Assembly (NCBI GenBank): GCA_049472395.1
Contig: JBLIRR010000010.1
Coordinates: forward strand, 101,222 to 165,221
DNA: 64,000 nt
Origin: JBLIRR01 sp049472395
Lineage (GTDB): Bacteria; SZUA-182; DTGQ01; JBLIRR01
Reading direction: 5' to 3'
A program made the position numbers and the translations under genes. This document shows, one piece after another, positions 26,930 to 35,690 of this stretch. How positions within the stretch are numbered: the stretch's first letter is position 1; each line of letters opens with the position of its first letter. The notes beneath the pieces were generated by a model. That model made no database searches. It saw nothing but the letters and a program-made list of their open reading frames with translations, and was not told the DNA's origin.

Positions 26930-28681
26930 GTGAGAAATATATTAAAAGAAAACAGGATAGATTATTGTATGGAACGCATTCCATATAAGATATTTTTCTC
27001 TTTATTTATAGCAGCTTTTATCGTAAGCGGATGTTTTTCCCAAAGAGCTATCAAATCACCAGAAGAGGAATTCTTTCATCCAATTTTTAGCACCGTCGAA
27101 TCAATAGACCCTAATCTACTCCTCCCAAATGAGGGGACACCACCGATTAACGCACCTGGGATGCTTGGAGAAGAGATTAAACAATCTGAAGGGCAGGAAG
27201 AAACAAAAACTGGGGAACAACGACTGCTCGATGATCCAAACAAGTTTTCTCCACCCCTATTATTATCTAATAATAGCCATGGAGAAATATATAAAGCTGA
27301 TAACGGTCAAAACGATTTAGATGAAGCCCTGCGTTTATGCCAAGAGGCCCAAACCATTTGGCGTCAGGGTTTTCCGGAAAAGGCATTGGAAAAACTGGAT
27401 ACTGCCAATAAATTGCTCGTTGAAGTCGATAGTGTCAATGATCCAACTCTCATGCAGGAAAAAGATGATATCAGGTTTCTCATTTCTAAAAGAATAGTAG
27501 AGATTTATGCTTCTCGTCAGACAATGGTTAATGGTAATCATAATGAAATCCCATGTGTAATAAATCAATATGTTGAGACAGAAATCGAGTACTTTTTGGG
27601 AAAAGAAAAAACTTCCTTTTTACAAGCCTATGAGAGATCGGGTCGATATAGACGCATGATTCTTTCAAAATTAAAAGAAGCGGGGCTTCCTGCGGAGTTA
27701 TCATGGCTGCCATTAATTGAAAGCAATTTTAATGAAAAAGCATTCTCAAAAGCACGAGCGCTTGGTCTGTGGCAATTTATTCCCTCAACCGGATATAAAT
27801 TCGGCCTTGTTCGAGATAATTGGATTGATGAAAGAATGGATCCTGAGAAATCAACCATAGCAGCTATAGAATATTTAACACAGTTACATAAAATATTTGG
27901 AGAATGGACAACTGCACTGGCTGCTTACAATTGTGGGGAAAGAAAAGTGCTTGAAATAATCAGAACGCAACATATAAATTATCTTGACAATTTTTGGGAT
28001 CTTTTTGAAAAATTACCACGGGAAACCGCTCGTTATGTGCCCCGGTTTATCGCTGTGCTTCATATAATAGAGGACCCCAAAAAATATGGAATAGAGCTGG
28101 GAACACCTGCAGATCCTGTCCAATATGAAGAAACAAAGATAAATAAACAAATAAGTTTTAAAGATTTAGCAGCTAAAATCGATATTGATATAAAAATCCT
28201 TATTTCACTAAATCCCGAACTACGGTATAATGTAACGCCAAATTATAGGTATCTTCTCAAGGTTCCTATCGGCTTTGGAGATACCGTCACTGCAGCTGTT
28301 GATACGATACTTCCTTGGGAGCCTCGATATGTAGATTATAAATATCACCGAGTAAAAAAAGGAGAAACACTATCTGAAATAGCCGAAAACCGCAGGATTT
28401 CATTACAAACCCTTATTAAAATAAACCATATACACAATCCCGATCAACTTTCTGTCGGACAGCGTTTAAAAATACCCTATCGTTCCAAACGACGCATATC
28501 ACAAACCTCTCACCGACAAAGAATAGAGAGAGAGAAATACAAAAAATATATAGTACAAAAAGGAGATAATCCTTCAAAAATAGCTGAAACCCATAATATG
28601 GATTTAGACAAATTTATTAGAATTAATAGATTAACAAAGAGCAGTATTATTTATCCTGGTCAAATTGTACTTATAGAATAA
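26930..28681 (+). CDS. mltD: MltD-like lytic transglycosylase lipoprotein with LysM repeats
   Basis: Two starts are possible: GTG 26930, or ATG 26969, which directly begins a lipoprotein signal (MERIPYKIFFSLFIAAFIVSGCF) and is preferred. The SLT domain (about residues 230-350) contains PLIESNFN with the catalytic Glu, GLWQFIPSTG, and AAYNCGERKV. Two LysM modules follow (HRVKKGETLSEIAE and KYIVQKGDNPSKIAE), which bind peptidoglycan. It cleaves murein glycan strands from the outer-membrane side of the periplasm. A Pro/Glu-rich spacer and a TPR-like helical region precede the catalytic domain. It is the first gene of a short rightward run. Confidence 0.9.
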   Translation: MRNILKENRIDYCMERIPYKIFFSLFIAAFIVSGCFSQRAIKSPEEEFFHPIFSTVESIDPNLLLPNEGTPPINAPGMLGEEIKQSEGQEETKTGEQRLLDDPNKFSPPLLLSNNSHGEIYKADNGQNDLDEALRLCQEAQTIWRQGFPEKALEKLDTANKLLVEVDSVNDPTLMQEKDDIRFLISKRIVEIYASRQTMVNGNHNEIPCVINQYVETEIEYFLGKEKTSFLQAYERSGRYRRMILSKLKEAGLPAELSWLPLIESNFNEKAFSKARALGLWQFIPSTGYKFGLVRDNWIDERMDPEKSTIAAIEYLTQLHKIFGEWTTALAAYNCGERKVLEIIRTQHINYLDNFWDLFEKLPRETARYVPRFIAVLHIIEDPKKYGIELGTPADPVQYEETKINKQISFKDLAAKIDIDIKILISLNPELRYNVTPNYRYLLKVPIGFGDTVTAAVDTILPWEPRYVDYKYHRVKKGETLSEIAENRRISLQTLIKINHIHNPDQLSVGQRLKIPYRSKRRISQTSHRQRIEREKYKKYIVQKGDNPSKIAETHNMDLDKFIRINRLTKSSIIYPGQIVLIE

Positions 28682-28724
28682 GAGGGCGGGGTATATTGCC
28701 ACTTTTCTTTATTTTATTTCTTTG

Positions 28725-29573
28725 ATGAGTGTTGTATATATTAATAAAATTTTTCTGAATGAAAAAGATGCTCATATATCCATTTATGATCGTGGCTTTC
28801 TCTTTGGAGATGGATTTTTTGAGACAATTCGTTGTCAAAATGGAACGATACTTTTCCTTAAAGACCACCTTGATCGGCTTTGTCGATCGTGCGAAGAATT
28901 TAAAATTACCCTGCCCAGAATGGATAAAATGGGCGCGATTATTAAACGCCTTTTAGTTGAAAATAAACTCAATACCTCTGTTGCTGCCGCAAAGATTATA
29001 ATAACCAGAGGTATCACAGGGGAACTTATGGTTACTGCCACTAAAACACCAACAATTATTGTGACTGTTCGACCCTATAGATCATTTCCAGAATCATTAT
29101 ATACATCCGGTTTATCTTTAGTGGTGTTTCCTTATCCTCACCAGACTTTTCTTGCCAAACATAAATCTCTGAACTATCTGTATTATATTAGCGCCTTTAG
29201 CTTTGCCAAACAAAAGAAAGCTCATGATGCTATAATTATGGACCATAAGGGAAATGTTTTGGAAGGGGCCATATCAAATCTTATGATATGCCGTGCGTCT
29301 GCTATTATTGCTCCTCCCTCTTCAATGGATCTCCTTCCTGGAGTAACACAGAAATATGCCTTGGCATTTTTTGAAAAAAAAGGTTTTAAAATTTTATATA
29401 AACCTATTAAATTAAAGGACCTATTTACTGCTGATGAGATAATCGTCACAAATTCATTGTTCTTATCAGCTCCAGTCAGAAAAGTGGAGGGAACTCCTGT
29501 AAGCAAAGATAGCTATTGTGGACGGCTTTTAAAAGATTATTTTCAATCAAAATTTTCATGCGATTCTCCTTAA
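28725..29573 (+). CDS. Class IV PLP aminotransferase (PabC/IlvE type)
   Basis: About 282 residues. ATG 28725 is preferred to the TTG just before it. The motifs ISIYDRGFLFGDGFFETIR, the PLP-lysine region AKHKSLNYLYYISAF, and GNVLEGAISNLMI are those of fold-type IV enzymes. The length and sequence fit aminodeoxychorismate lyase (PabC, folate) or a branched-chain or D-amino-acid aminotransferase; the sequence alone does not separate these. It lies 44 bp after mltD and ends just before the tRNA-Arg promoter. Confidence 0.85.
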   Translation: MSVVYINKIFLNEKDAHISIYDRGFLFGDGFFETIRCQNGTILFLKDHLDRLCRSCEEFKITLPRMDKMGAIIKRLLVENKLNTSVAAAKIIITRGITGELMVTATKTPTIIVTVRPYRSFPESLYTSGLSLVVFPYPHQTFLAKHKSLNYLYYISAFSFAKQKKAHDAIIMDHKGNVLEGAISNLMICRASAIIAPPSSMDLLPGVTQKYALAFFEKKGFKILYKPIKLKDLFTADEIIVTNSLFLSAPVRKVEGTPVSKDSYCGRLLKDYFQSKFSCDSP

Positions 29574-29590
29574 TAATTTATACCAAGGGC

Positions 29591-29619
29591 TTGCCTTAAA
29601 TTATTAAGGACGGTATAAT
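29591..29619 (+). promoter_or_regulatory. Promoter of tRNA-Arg and rpmH
   Basis: TTGCCT (29591-29596) and a perfect TATAAT (29614-29619) have a 17-base spacer, ending 19 bases before the tRNA. The spacer overlaps an inverted repeat, CCTTAA-ATTA-TTAAGG, at 29594-29609. Confidence 0.75.
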
Positions 29620-29638
29620 GAAAATTTGAGTATAATCT

Positions 29639-29711
29639 GCGCCCGTAGCTCAGGGGATAGAGTGCAGCGCTCCGGACGCTGAAGCCGAAGGTTCAAATCC
29701 TTCCGGGCGTA
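29639..29711 (+). tRNA. tRNA-Arg (anticodon CCG)
   Basis: The sequence folds into a standard cloverleaf: acceptor GCGCCCG with CGGGCGT, D-arm GCTC...GAGT, anticodon stem CAGCG/CGCTG with loop CTCCGGA (anticodon CCG), and T-arm GAAGG-TTCAAAT-CCTTC. It reads CGG arginine codons. No CCA end is encoded, so it must be added after transcription. A consensus promoter lies immediately upstream and rpmH 49 bp downstream. Confidence 0.93.
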
Positions 29712-29760
29712 TTGCCGCCTCATAATGAATAAAAAATATATCTATTTTAGGAGATAAAAA

Positions 29761-29895
29761 ATGAAACGTACATATCAACCAAAAAAAAGAAGAAGATTAC
29801 GAGTGCATGGATTTCTTAAACGAATGGCTACAAGAAATGGAAGAGCGGTATTACAAAGAAGAAGAAGAAAGGGCAGAAAACGTTTAACCGTCTGA
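29761..29895 (+). CDS. rpmH: 50S ribosomal protein L34
   Basis: 44 residues, beginning MKRTYQPKKRRRLRVHGFLK and containing the family motif RMATRNGRAVLQRRRRKGRKRL. It is a very basic, short protein of the large ribosomal subunit and its length is normal. A GGAG site precedes the ATG. It follows tRNA-Arg, probably on the same transcript. rnpA, which normally follows rpmH, is absent: the next gene is on the opposite strand and its end overlaps rpmH by 12 bases. The origin region lies about 8-10 kb away. Confidence 0.97.
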   Translation: MKRTYQPKKRRRLRVHGFLKRMATRNGRAVLQRRRRKGRKRLTV

Positions 29896-30858
29896 GATAA
29901 CTTTTTTAGATTGAGGAAAATCGCCCTCTTCTGTAAAACTATTTTGACTCACAACGACGCAATTTCTCCCCGATCTTTTAGCTTTAAATAAATAATTATC
30001 TATTATTCGAAAAATATTATCAATAGTGATATTTTCTTCTTTATCTATTGTCATTGTTGCTAAACTAGCAGTTCTTTGAATAATGATATCATTATCTATA
30101 ACTATCTGTTTATCAGCGATTTTCTTTCTCAATCTTTCAGCAATAGTCACTATTTGTTCCTTATTTGTATTAGGAAAAACCAATAAAAATTCATCCCCTC
30201 CCCATCTAATTAATAGATCATAGGGACGACTCACCTCCTTAAAGAGATAACTGACCTCTTCCAACACTCTATCCCCAGACAAATGACCATAACAATCATT
30301 AACAGATTTAAAATTATCCAAATCCAATAGTATTATAGAACAGGGAATATTTTGCCTTTTGGCTCTATTAAGTTCTACTTTAAAGACTTCCATTCCTTTA
30401 CGGCGATTGAGAAGGCCTGTAAGATTATCTATATTGGCAAGAATTTTTAATTTTTCATTTGCCTCTCTTAAGCTATTATCTAGATTAATAAGACGCTCAC
30501 CCGCTCTGATTCGTATGGCTAATTCTCTGTCATCAAAGGGTTTTGTAATAAAATCATCAGCCCCAAAACATAAACCTTCAAGACGGCTATCAGTCTCTCC
30601 CATTGCCGTTAACATAATAATATAACAATAATGAGTATTATTTGATTGTCCATATTCTCTTATATGATGACATAATTGCAATCCATTCATCTTCGGCATC
30701 ATCCAATCAGTAATCACAAAGGGAATTTTTTCTTTCTTATATATGTGCCATGCCTCTTCACCATTAGAAACAGAAATAATCTCATGTCCGAGCTTCTTTA
30801 AAATCTCTTCCAGCAAAAAACGAGATACCATATCATCTTCGACAACCAATATCTTCAT
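29884..30858 (-). CDS. Response regulator with GGDEF (diguanylate cyclase) output
   Basis: 324 residues. The receiver domain (about 1-120) has VVEDD, the phospho-acceptor Asp in VITDWMMPKMNG, and the Lys of FITKPFDD. A short coiled linker leads to a GGDEF domain with NIDNLTGLLNRRKGMEVF and the intact RWGGDEFLLVFP near residue 218. It should therefore make cyclic di-GMP when phosphorylated (PleD/WspR-like). It is divergent from an HDOD gene and a degenerate kinase gene, which may belong to the same circuit. Confidence 0.93.
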   Translation of the reverse strand: MKILVVEDDMVSRFLLEEILKKLGHEIISVSNGEEAWHIYKKEKIPFVITDWMMPKMNGLQLCHHIREYGQSNNTHYCYIIMLTAMGETDSRLEGLCFGADDFITKPFDDRELAIRIRAGERLINLDNSLREANEKLKILANIDNLTGLLNRRKGMEVFKVELNRAKRQNIPCSIILLDLDNFKSVNDCYGHLSGDRVLEEVSYLFKEVSRPYDLLIRWGGDEFLLVFPNTNKEQIVTIAERLRKKIADKQIVIDNDIIIQRTASLATMTIDKEENITIDNIFRIIDNYLFKAKRSGRNCVVVSQNSFTEEGDFPQSKKVISDG

Positions 30859-31083
30859 TGAACTATGTCTTTCTCTTTAAATTATTTATTAGGTAACGAT
30901 TATTTATTTATACTTTCCAAATAGTAAAAAATAGACAGAGCTGTTTTTACTTATATTCTAAATATCGGCATACTGCTCCTAAATCTCTTTTATTTTTTAT
31001 TTCATGAGAAAAACTTTGGAAGTACCAACGATTTTGATCTTATTTCCGATAAAGAAGATATAAAAAAATCAAGGTATAGAGAT

Positions 31084-31938
31084 ATGACAGAATCATTACA
31101 GAATAAAGTATTGCGTATTCGTGACCTTCCTACAATTCCCATTGTAATAACAAAAATTATAGGAGTAGTTCAGGATGAAAAATCAGATGCAAAAGATTTG
31201 GTAAAAATTATAGAAAATGATCTTTCTTTAACTAGCAAAATATTAAGAATTGCCAATTCCGCATATTATGGTCAAAGAGGGCAAGTTTCCAGCATTATTA
31301 AAGCTACTGTATTACTCGGTTTTGAGCTTGTAAAAAATTTAAGCATTACCATATCTGTTATTAATGCGTTTAACGATAATATTGAAAATTGTTATTTCAA
31401 TTTAAAAAAATTCTGGACGCATTCAATAGGTGTAGGAGTGGCATCACAATTGATAGCAAAAGAATGTGAAAAAAAAGAAATGGAAATGCTCTTTACTCTT
31501 GGGATTATTCATGACTTAGGAAAACTAATTTTTATATCCCTCTCACCTGAAGAATATAAAAAGGCTTTAGATCTTGTTCAAGAAGAAGGGATTTCTATTC
31601 GTCAAGCAGAGGAGAAAATATTTGGCATAGACCATACAATTGTTGGTTCCTGGGTAAGTCGAAAATGGAATTTACCGGAAATTTTTACAAATATAATAAA
31701 AAATCACCATAAGCCAATCCAAAATACTAATAATGCCACAGAAAATGCTATTCTCTATCTTGCGAACTCGCTATGTAAAGATCTTAAAATAGGACACAGT
31801 GGTGATTATGTTCCTGCAAGTCTTTCTCCTTCTCTATTGAATATGATACATATTAATACAGAACAATTGACCCTCATATCGCTTACTTTGGAAAAAGAGA
31901 AAGATAATATTCACGAATTAATAGGTGCCATTATTTAA
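31084..31938 (+). CDS. HDOD domain signalling protein
   Basis: 284 residues with the HDOD layout: RDLPTIPIVITKII near the start, LTSKILRIANSAYYGQ, then GIIHDLGKLIFI where an HD-like pair survives, and VGSWVSRKWNLPE...IKNHH. HDOD proteins are HD-superfamily relatives that usually lack hydrolase activity and act in chemotaxis, c-di-GMP or stress signalling. It ends two bases before the degenerate kinase gene, so the two are almost certainly co-transcribed. Confidence 0.9.
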   Translation: MTESLQNKVLRIRDLPTIPIVITKIIGVVQDEKSDAKDLVKIIENDLSLTSKILRIANSAYYGQRGQVSSIIKATVLLGFELVKNLSITISVINAFNDNIENCYFNLKKFWTHSIGVGVASQLIAKECEKKEMEMLFTLGIIHDLGKLIFISLSPEEYKKALDLVQEEGISIRQAEEKIFGIDHTIVGSWVSRKWNLPEIFTNIIKNHHKPIQNTNNATENAILYLANSLCKDLKIGHSGDYVPASLSPSLLNMIHINTEQLTLISLTLEKEKDNIHELIGAII

Positions 31939-31940
31939 AC

Positions 31941-33341
31941 ATGATAAATATGGTAGAAAAGTGCAAAACAAGTGAAGAATCAATTCCCCTGGATAATTTA
32001 CCTCTTCATAGCCTTTCCATAATAAAACAGCTTACTGATTTCAATAGAGCACATGACAAAATTGATTTAATAAATTTTTCTTCTCGCTTTACAAAAATTT
32101 TAGTCGATACGCTCCATTTTGATCTCTCATGTCTATTGCTTTTTGACCACACAAAGAATGTATTAAAAGTTTCCTCTGTATATTATAAGCAAAATATTAT
32201 TATACCCCTCACTGATAAATATAATCCTGCAGAACTTGTTATAAAACCAGGGGAAGGTTATATTGGAAAAACATTTTCGAATAAGCAATCTTTTCTAATA
32301 AAAAATACTGATATAGAGGAATTAGAGGAAAATTTTTTTCTTATTTCAAAAGATAAGAAATCCCAATCAATCCTCTATCTGCCTATGGGCACTGAACAAA
32401 AAAATTTGGGAGTGCTTATTCTGGCCCTCACAGACCCTTGCATATTCACCGATAAATTGCAAAATGATTTAAAAGATATGCTCGTTATTATTGCCGATAT
32501 TCTTCTTTTAATCATGCATCACGAAAAATTGTCCTTGCTGGTGGAAGAACTCTCCCAGCATAATGTTTTACTTGAAGATGCTACGCGTGTAAAAAGTGAT
32601 TTTCTCACTCAAATGAGGCAACAAATGCGTACTCCTATGAATGGAATTATAGGAATTGCTCAACTCCTTCAAAAAACAGAACTGAATCCGCAACAGACAA
32701 AGTATGTGGATATTTTAAAGGCTTCAGCAGATAGGCTCTTTGCAACTATTGAGGAAATACTTGATTATAGTAGCTTATCAAATGGAAATATTGAATTAGT
32801 AGAATCGTTTGTTTCTTTACGAGAAATTATTAATAAAATTTATCAATCATGGAAATTCAAGGCTGCTGAAAAAGGTATCGAGGTTTACAATGAAATAACT
32901 GAAGATATACCTGATATACTCTATACTGATCCTAAACGTCTACATCAGGTTCTCATGCTTCTTTTAGGTAATTGTTTAAAATATTCAAATCATGGAACTA
33001 TTTCTCTCAAGGTGTCTCTTTTAGAGACACAAGAAAATTTGGAGAAAATACCTTATTCTATACTGTCAAGAGTATCACAAGCCCAAAAAGATGACAATGT
33101 AAGCATTCTTTTTTCTATAAGTACTACGTCTAGCACCATTGATTCTGATAAATTAGAGGATATATTTCTCCCCTTTTCGGCTGTGTATAAATCCATTTCG
33201 CAAGATGCAAATATAGGTATTCCCTTAGCAAAATGCATAGCGGAAAAAATGAATGGTTCTATTTGGGGAGAGAGTAATAAAAAAGGCGGAAATATATTTC
33301 ATTTTATCATATTCACAAGAGCGTCCAATTTAAAAAAATAA
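31941..33341 (+). CDS. GAF-domain histidine-kinase-like protein lacking catalytic residues
   Basis: 466 residues. A GAF-like sensor domain (about 40-200) is followed by a dimerisation region clearly derived from a HisKA H-box: FLTQMRQQMRTPMNGIIGIA. In a true kinase this segment reads M-S-H-E-x-R-T-P; here the phospho-acceptor His is Gln 227. The ATP-binding region keeps an N-box-like LLLGNCLKYSNHG but has no DxGxG in the G1 box (STTSSTIDSDKLEDIF) and no GxGLGL in G2 (NIGIPLAKCIAEKMNG). It is probably a pseudokinase that senses and binds partners, or a gene decaying without frameshift. It sits directly behind the HDOD gene. Confidence 0.85.
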   Translation: MINMVEKCKTSEESIPLDNLPLHSLSIIKQLTDFNRAHDKIDLINFSSRFTKILVDTLHFDLSCLLLFDHTKNVLKVSSVYYKQNIIIPLTDKYNPAELVIKPGEGYIGKTFSNKQSFLIKNTDIEELEENFFLISKDKKSQSILYLPMGTEQKNLGVLILALTDPCIFTDKLQNDLKDMLVIIADILLLIMHHEKLSLLVEELSQHNVLLEDATRVKSDFLTQMRQQMRTPMNGIIGIAQLLQKTELNPQQTKYVDILKASADRLFATIEEILDYSSLSNGNIELVESFVSLREIINKIYQSWKFKAAEKGIEVYNEITEDIPDILYTDPKRLHQVLMLLLGNCLKYSNHGTISLKVSLLETQENLEKIPYSILSRVSQAQKDDNVSILFSISTTSSTIDSDKLEDIFLPFSAVYKSISQDANIGIPLAKCIAEKMNGSIWGESNKKGGNIFHFIIFTRASNLKK

Positions 33342-33354
33342 AGCTTTTTCCCTT

Positions 33355-33942
33355 TTACCCCTTCATTTTACTTAAAATATCAAAGTTTTCTCGTGCCTTT
33401 TTATAGTCCATATTAATATATTCCGCATAAGACTTTAGATACCCTAAAGTATATACTCTTACCGGTAATTTATTATATTCCCCCTTTTCTAAAGCAGAAA
33501 GCGTAGTAATATTTATTTTTGTAGCATCAGAAATATCTTGTAAAATAATTCCCTTTCTCTCTCTGATTCTCTTTAAAAAATCTGGTGCACTCACATCCTC
33601 TTTTACTTCTTCCTCACCTATAATCTCTTCTAGTTCTCCATTATTCTTCTTCTCTTTCACTATATCTTCGATTTCTGTACAACTTATTGGTGAGCCTGAT
33701 GAAATTTTTTCATCATAAATCTTTCGTTTTTGATCATCCATGAGAATATGATACGCCTCTTCAATCCTCTTTCGAATCCTTTCCCTTTCCTCATCATCAA
33801 TAAGACCATACACCGCTACTGATTCGGCGCCATATGTTTTTAAAGAAAGATAATATGCTCTTTGAATCTCGACCTTTGATACATTAGGTTCTATATTCAA
33901 TAATTCATAATAATTGAGTTGTGTTACTTCTTTGATGACCAA
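33355..33942 (-). CDS. Degenerate J-domain fused to RodZ-like helix-turn-helix
   Basis: 195 residues from a TTG start at 33942, supported by an AAAGGGGG ribosome-binding site. The N-terminal 75 residues resemble a DnaJ J-domain (NYYELLNIEPNVSKVEIQRAYYLSLKTY ... EEAYHILMDDQKRKIYDE), but the HPD tripeptide needed to stimulate Hsp70 is missing. After an acidic linker, residues about 120-190 match the Cro/RodZ-type HTH (FLKRIRERKGIILQDISDATKI ... LPVRVYTLGYLKSYAEYI). It overlaps the MinD-like gene by 38 bases. A role in positioning or morphology is an inference from the RodZ-like part and this partner. Confidence 0.8.
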   Translation of the reverse strand: MVIKEVTQLNYYELLNIEPNVSKVEIQRAYYLSLKTYGAESVAVYGLIDDEERERIRKRIEEAYHILMDDQKRKIYDEKISSGSPISCTEIEDIVKEKKNNGELEEIIGEEEVKEDVSAPDFLKRIRERKGIILQDISDATKINITTLSALEKGEYNKLPVRVYTLGYLKSYAEYINMDYKKARENFDILSKMKG

Positions 33943-34900
33943 TTTTTATTCCCCCTTTTTGAACATTAGTCTTTTCTTGGATTAATCGATCAACAATATT
34001 GCGAATACATATTGCTGCTCCACAGTTAGGAAATTCTGAAAATAATAATACTCTCTTTTGAGCAGCTGTTTTTAAACGATCATCATAACTGACATAGCCA
34101 ATATATTTTAACTTAACTCCTAAATATTTTTTACTTAAATCTGTTATGGATTCTCCCAGCATGATATCATTATTATTTCTAATCTGATTCATTATTAATT
34201 TAGGGCGAAAACTAACTATTTCCTGTACTAATTTTTCTGCTAATGATCGATCCTCCCTTTCAACTTGCTCTATTAAATCATAAATTGTCTTGATCCCATT
34301 ATATTTTGGATACATAATCTTCTCAAATATATTCTTCATAAACTCTTTATTAAATATACGGATCAGCTTTCTATGCAAAGCGGATCGAATAAATCGGTAT
34401 GCATTTTCAATAGATGCGGGCTCTGGAACTGATACAAGAAATCCTCTGTTTGAGAGAAGAAAAAAATCTAAAATATTATATGAAGTCCCCGCTCCCAGAT
34501 CTATTATCACATAATCTGCCTTCAAATTCTTTATACATCGCAAAACTTTTTCCTTTTGGAGCCAATTTGTATTGGCAAGACCCAATACCTCATTTGCGTC
34601 ACTGATTAATTTCAATCCTTCAAAGGGGGTATTTACCATCACCTCTTCTAATTTACGGACTTTATTTCTTAAAAAATCCGCCATACTTACTGCCGGAGGT
34701 CTAATCCCAAGATAAGTATGAACATTCCCTCCTCCTAAATCTGCATCAATAATTACCACTCTTTTCTGTCGCCTTGATAATTGAACTGCAATATTGGTGG
34801 CAACAATACTTTTCCCTGTACCACCCTTTCCACCCCCTACAGCCCAAATCTTAGCACTATTTCCATTATCAAATATATTATGGCCTCCATTTTGACCCAT
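33905..34900 (-). CDS. MinD/ParA-family ATPase
   Basis: 331 residues with a deviant Walker A (GGGKGGTGKSIVATN), the A' motif VVIIDADLGGGNVHTYLG, and Walker B DYVIIDLGAGTSYN, the MinD/ParA/FlhG pattern. A GGAG site precedes the ATG. Such proteins use ATP-dependent dimerisation to position partners on a membrane or nucleoid. No amphipathic membrane-targeting helix of the MinD type is evident at the C-terminus (KTNVQKGGIKIGHQRSNTTQ). It is co-translated with the J/HTH gene. It sits 3 kb from the origin but no parB or minC/E is near, so chromosome partition is not shown. Confidence 0.85.
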   Translation of the reverse strand: MGQNGGHNIFDNGNSAKIWAVGGGKGGTGKSIVATNIAVQLSRRQKRVVIIDADLGGGNVHTYLGIRPPAVSMADFLRNKVRKLEEVMVNTPFEGLKLISDANEVLGLANTNWLQKEKVLRCIKNLKADYVIIDLGAGTSYNILDFFLLSNRGFLVSVPEPASIENAYRFIRSALHRKLIRIFNKEFMKNIFEKIMYPKYNGIKTIYDLIEQVEREDRSLAEKLVQEIVSFRPKLIMNQIRNNNDIMLGESITDLSKKYLGVKLKYIGYVSYDDRLKTAAQKRVLLFSEFPNCGAAICIRNIVDRLIQEKTNVQKGGIKIGHQRSNTTQLL

Positions 34901-34928
34901 CTACTTATATTATCTCCTTATTGTCCTG

Positions 34929-35687
34929 CTAAGGGCTTATTCTATTAAAACAATCTACTCTCTCTTTTAAGACTCTCTCTACCTGAATCAGTTCCGCTTG
35001 CGTGTTAATCCCTCTTGTTTCATTAAAATCAGGGAGTAAATAACTCTCAAGCCGATATTTTCTTTTTTTGGCCAAGAAAATAATATCTGTTAAATAATAT
35101 TCCCTCTGTTTATTATTACATCCTATCTGAGGAAGCAGATCAAATAAGACCTTATTATTAAAACAATATATTCCTGCATTAATCTCTTTTATTTGGCGCT
35201 GGTCTGATGTCGTATCTTTATCCTCTATAATAGCCTCTAGAGTACCATCTTGATTTCTTAAAATTCTTCCATACCCTGCAGGATTATTAATAATAGCAGT
35301 AAGAAGGGTTATAGCTGCCTTTGCCTCTCTATGCCTTCTGCACAATTCTTTTAAGGTTTCAGATTGAATAAGGGGTGTATCTCCGCATAAAACGATAATA
35401 TCACCTTTAAAATTGGAGAGATAACTCCTCGTTTGCTCGACAGCATGAGCTGTTCCGAGACGTTCATTCTGTATCACAAATGTAATATTACTATCTTGAA
35501 ATCTTTCTATCACCCTTTCTGCTTGATACCCGACAACAATGAAAATCTTTTCTACGCCACTGCCCTTTACTGCCTCTATGGTATAAGAAAGAATTGGCCG
35601 ACCATATAGATTATGCAGTACCTTTACCTTATCTGATTTCATTCTTTTACTCTGGCCTGCAGCCAGAATAATTCCTGCTATGGCCAT
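34929..35687 (-). CDS. Sugar-phosphate nucleotidyltransferase (GlmU N-terminal domain type)
   Basis: 252 residues with the nucleotidyltransferase signature LAAGQSKRMKSDKVKVLH, GTAHAVEQ, and LCGDTPLI. This corresponds to the uridyltransferase half of GlmU, which makes UDP-GlcNAc from GlcNAc-1-P and UTP. The left-handed beta-helix acetyltransferase half of a bifunctional GlmU (about 200 residues) is absent. It may work with a separate acetyltransferase, or make another UDP-sugar. It starts three bases after the proC stop, so they are co-transcribed. Confidence 0.85.
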   Translation of the reverse strand: MAIAGIILAAGQSKRMKSDKVKVLHNLYGRPILSYTIEAVKGSGVEKIFIVVGYQAERVIERFQDSNITFVIQNERLGTAHAVEQTRSYLSNFKGDIIVLCGDTPLIQSETLKELCRRHREAKAAITLLTAIINNPAGYGRILRNQDGTLEAIIEDKDTTSDQRQIKEINAGIYCFNNKVLFDLLPQIGCNNKQREYYLTDIIFLAKKRKYRLESYLLPDFNETRGINTQAELIQVERVLKERVDCFNRISP

Positions 35688-35690
35688 TCT

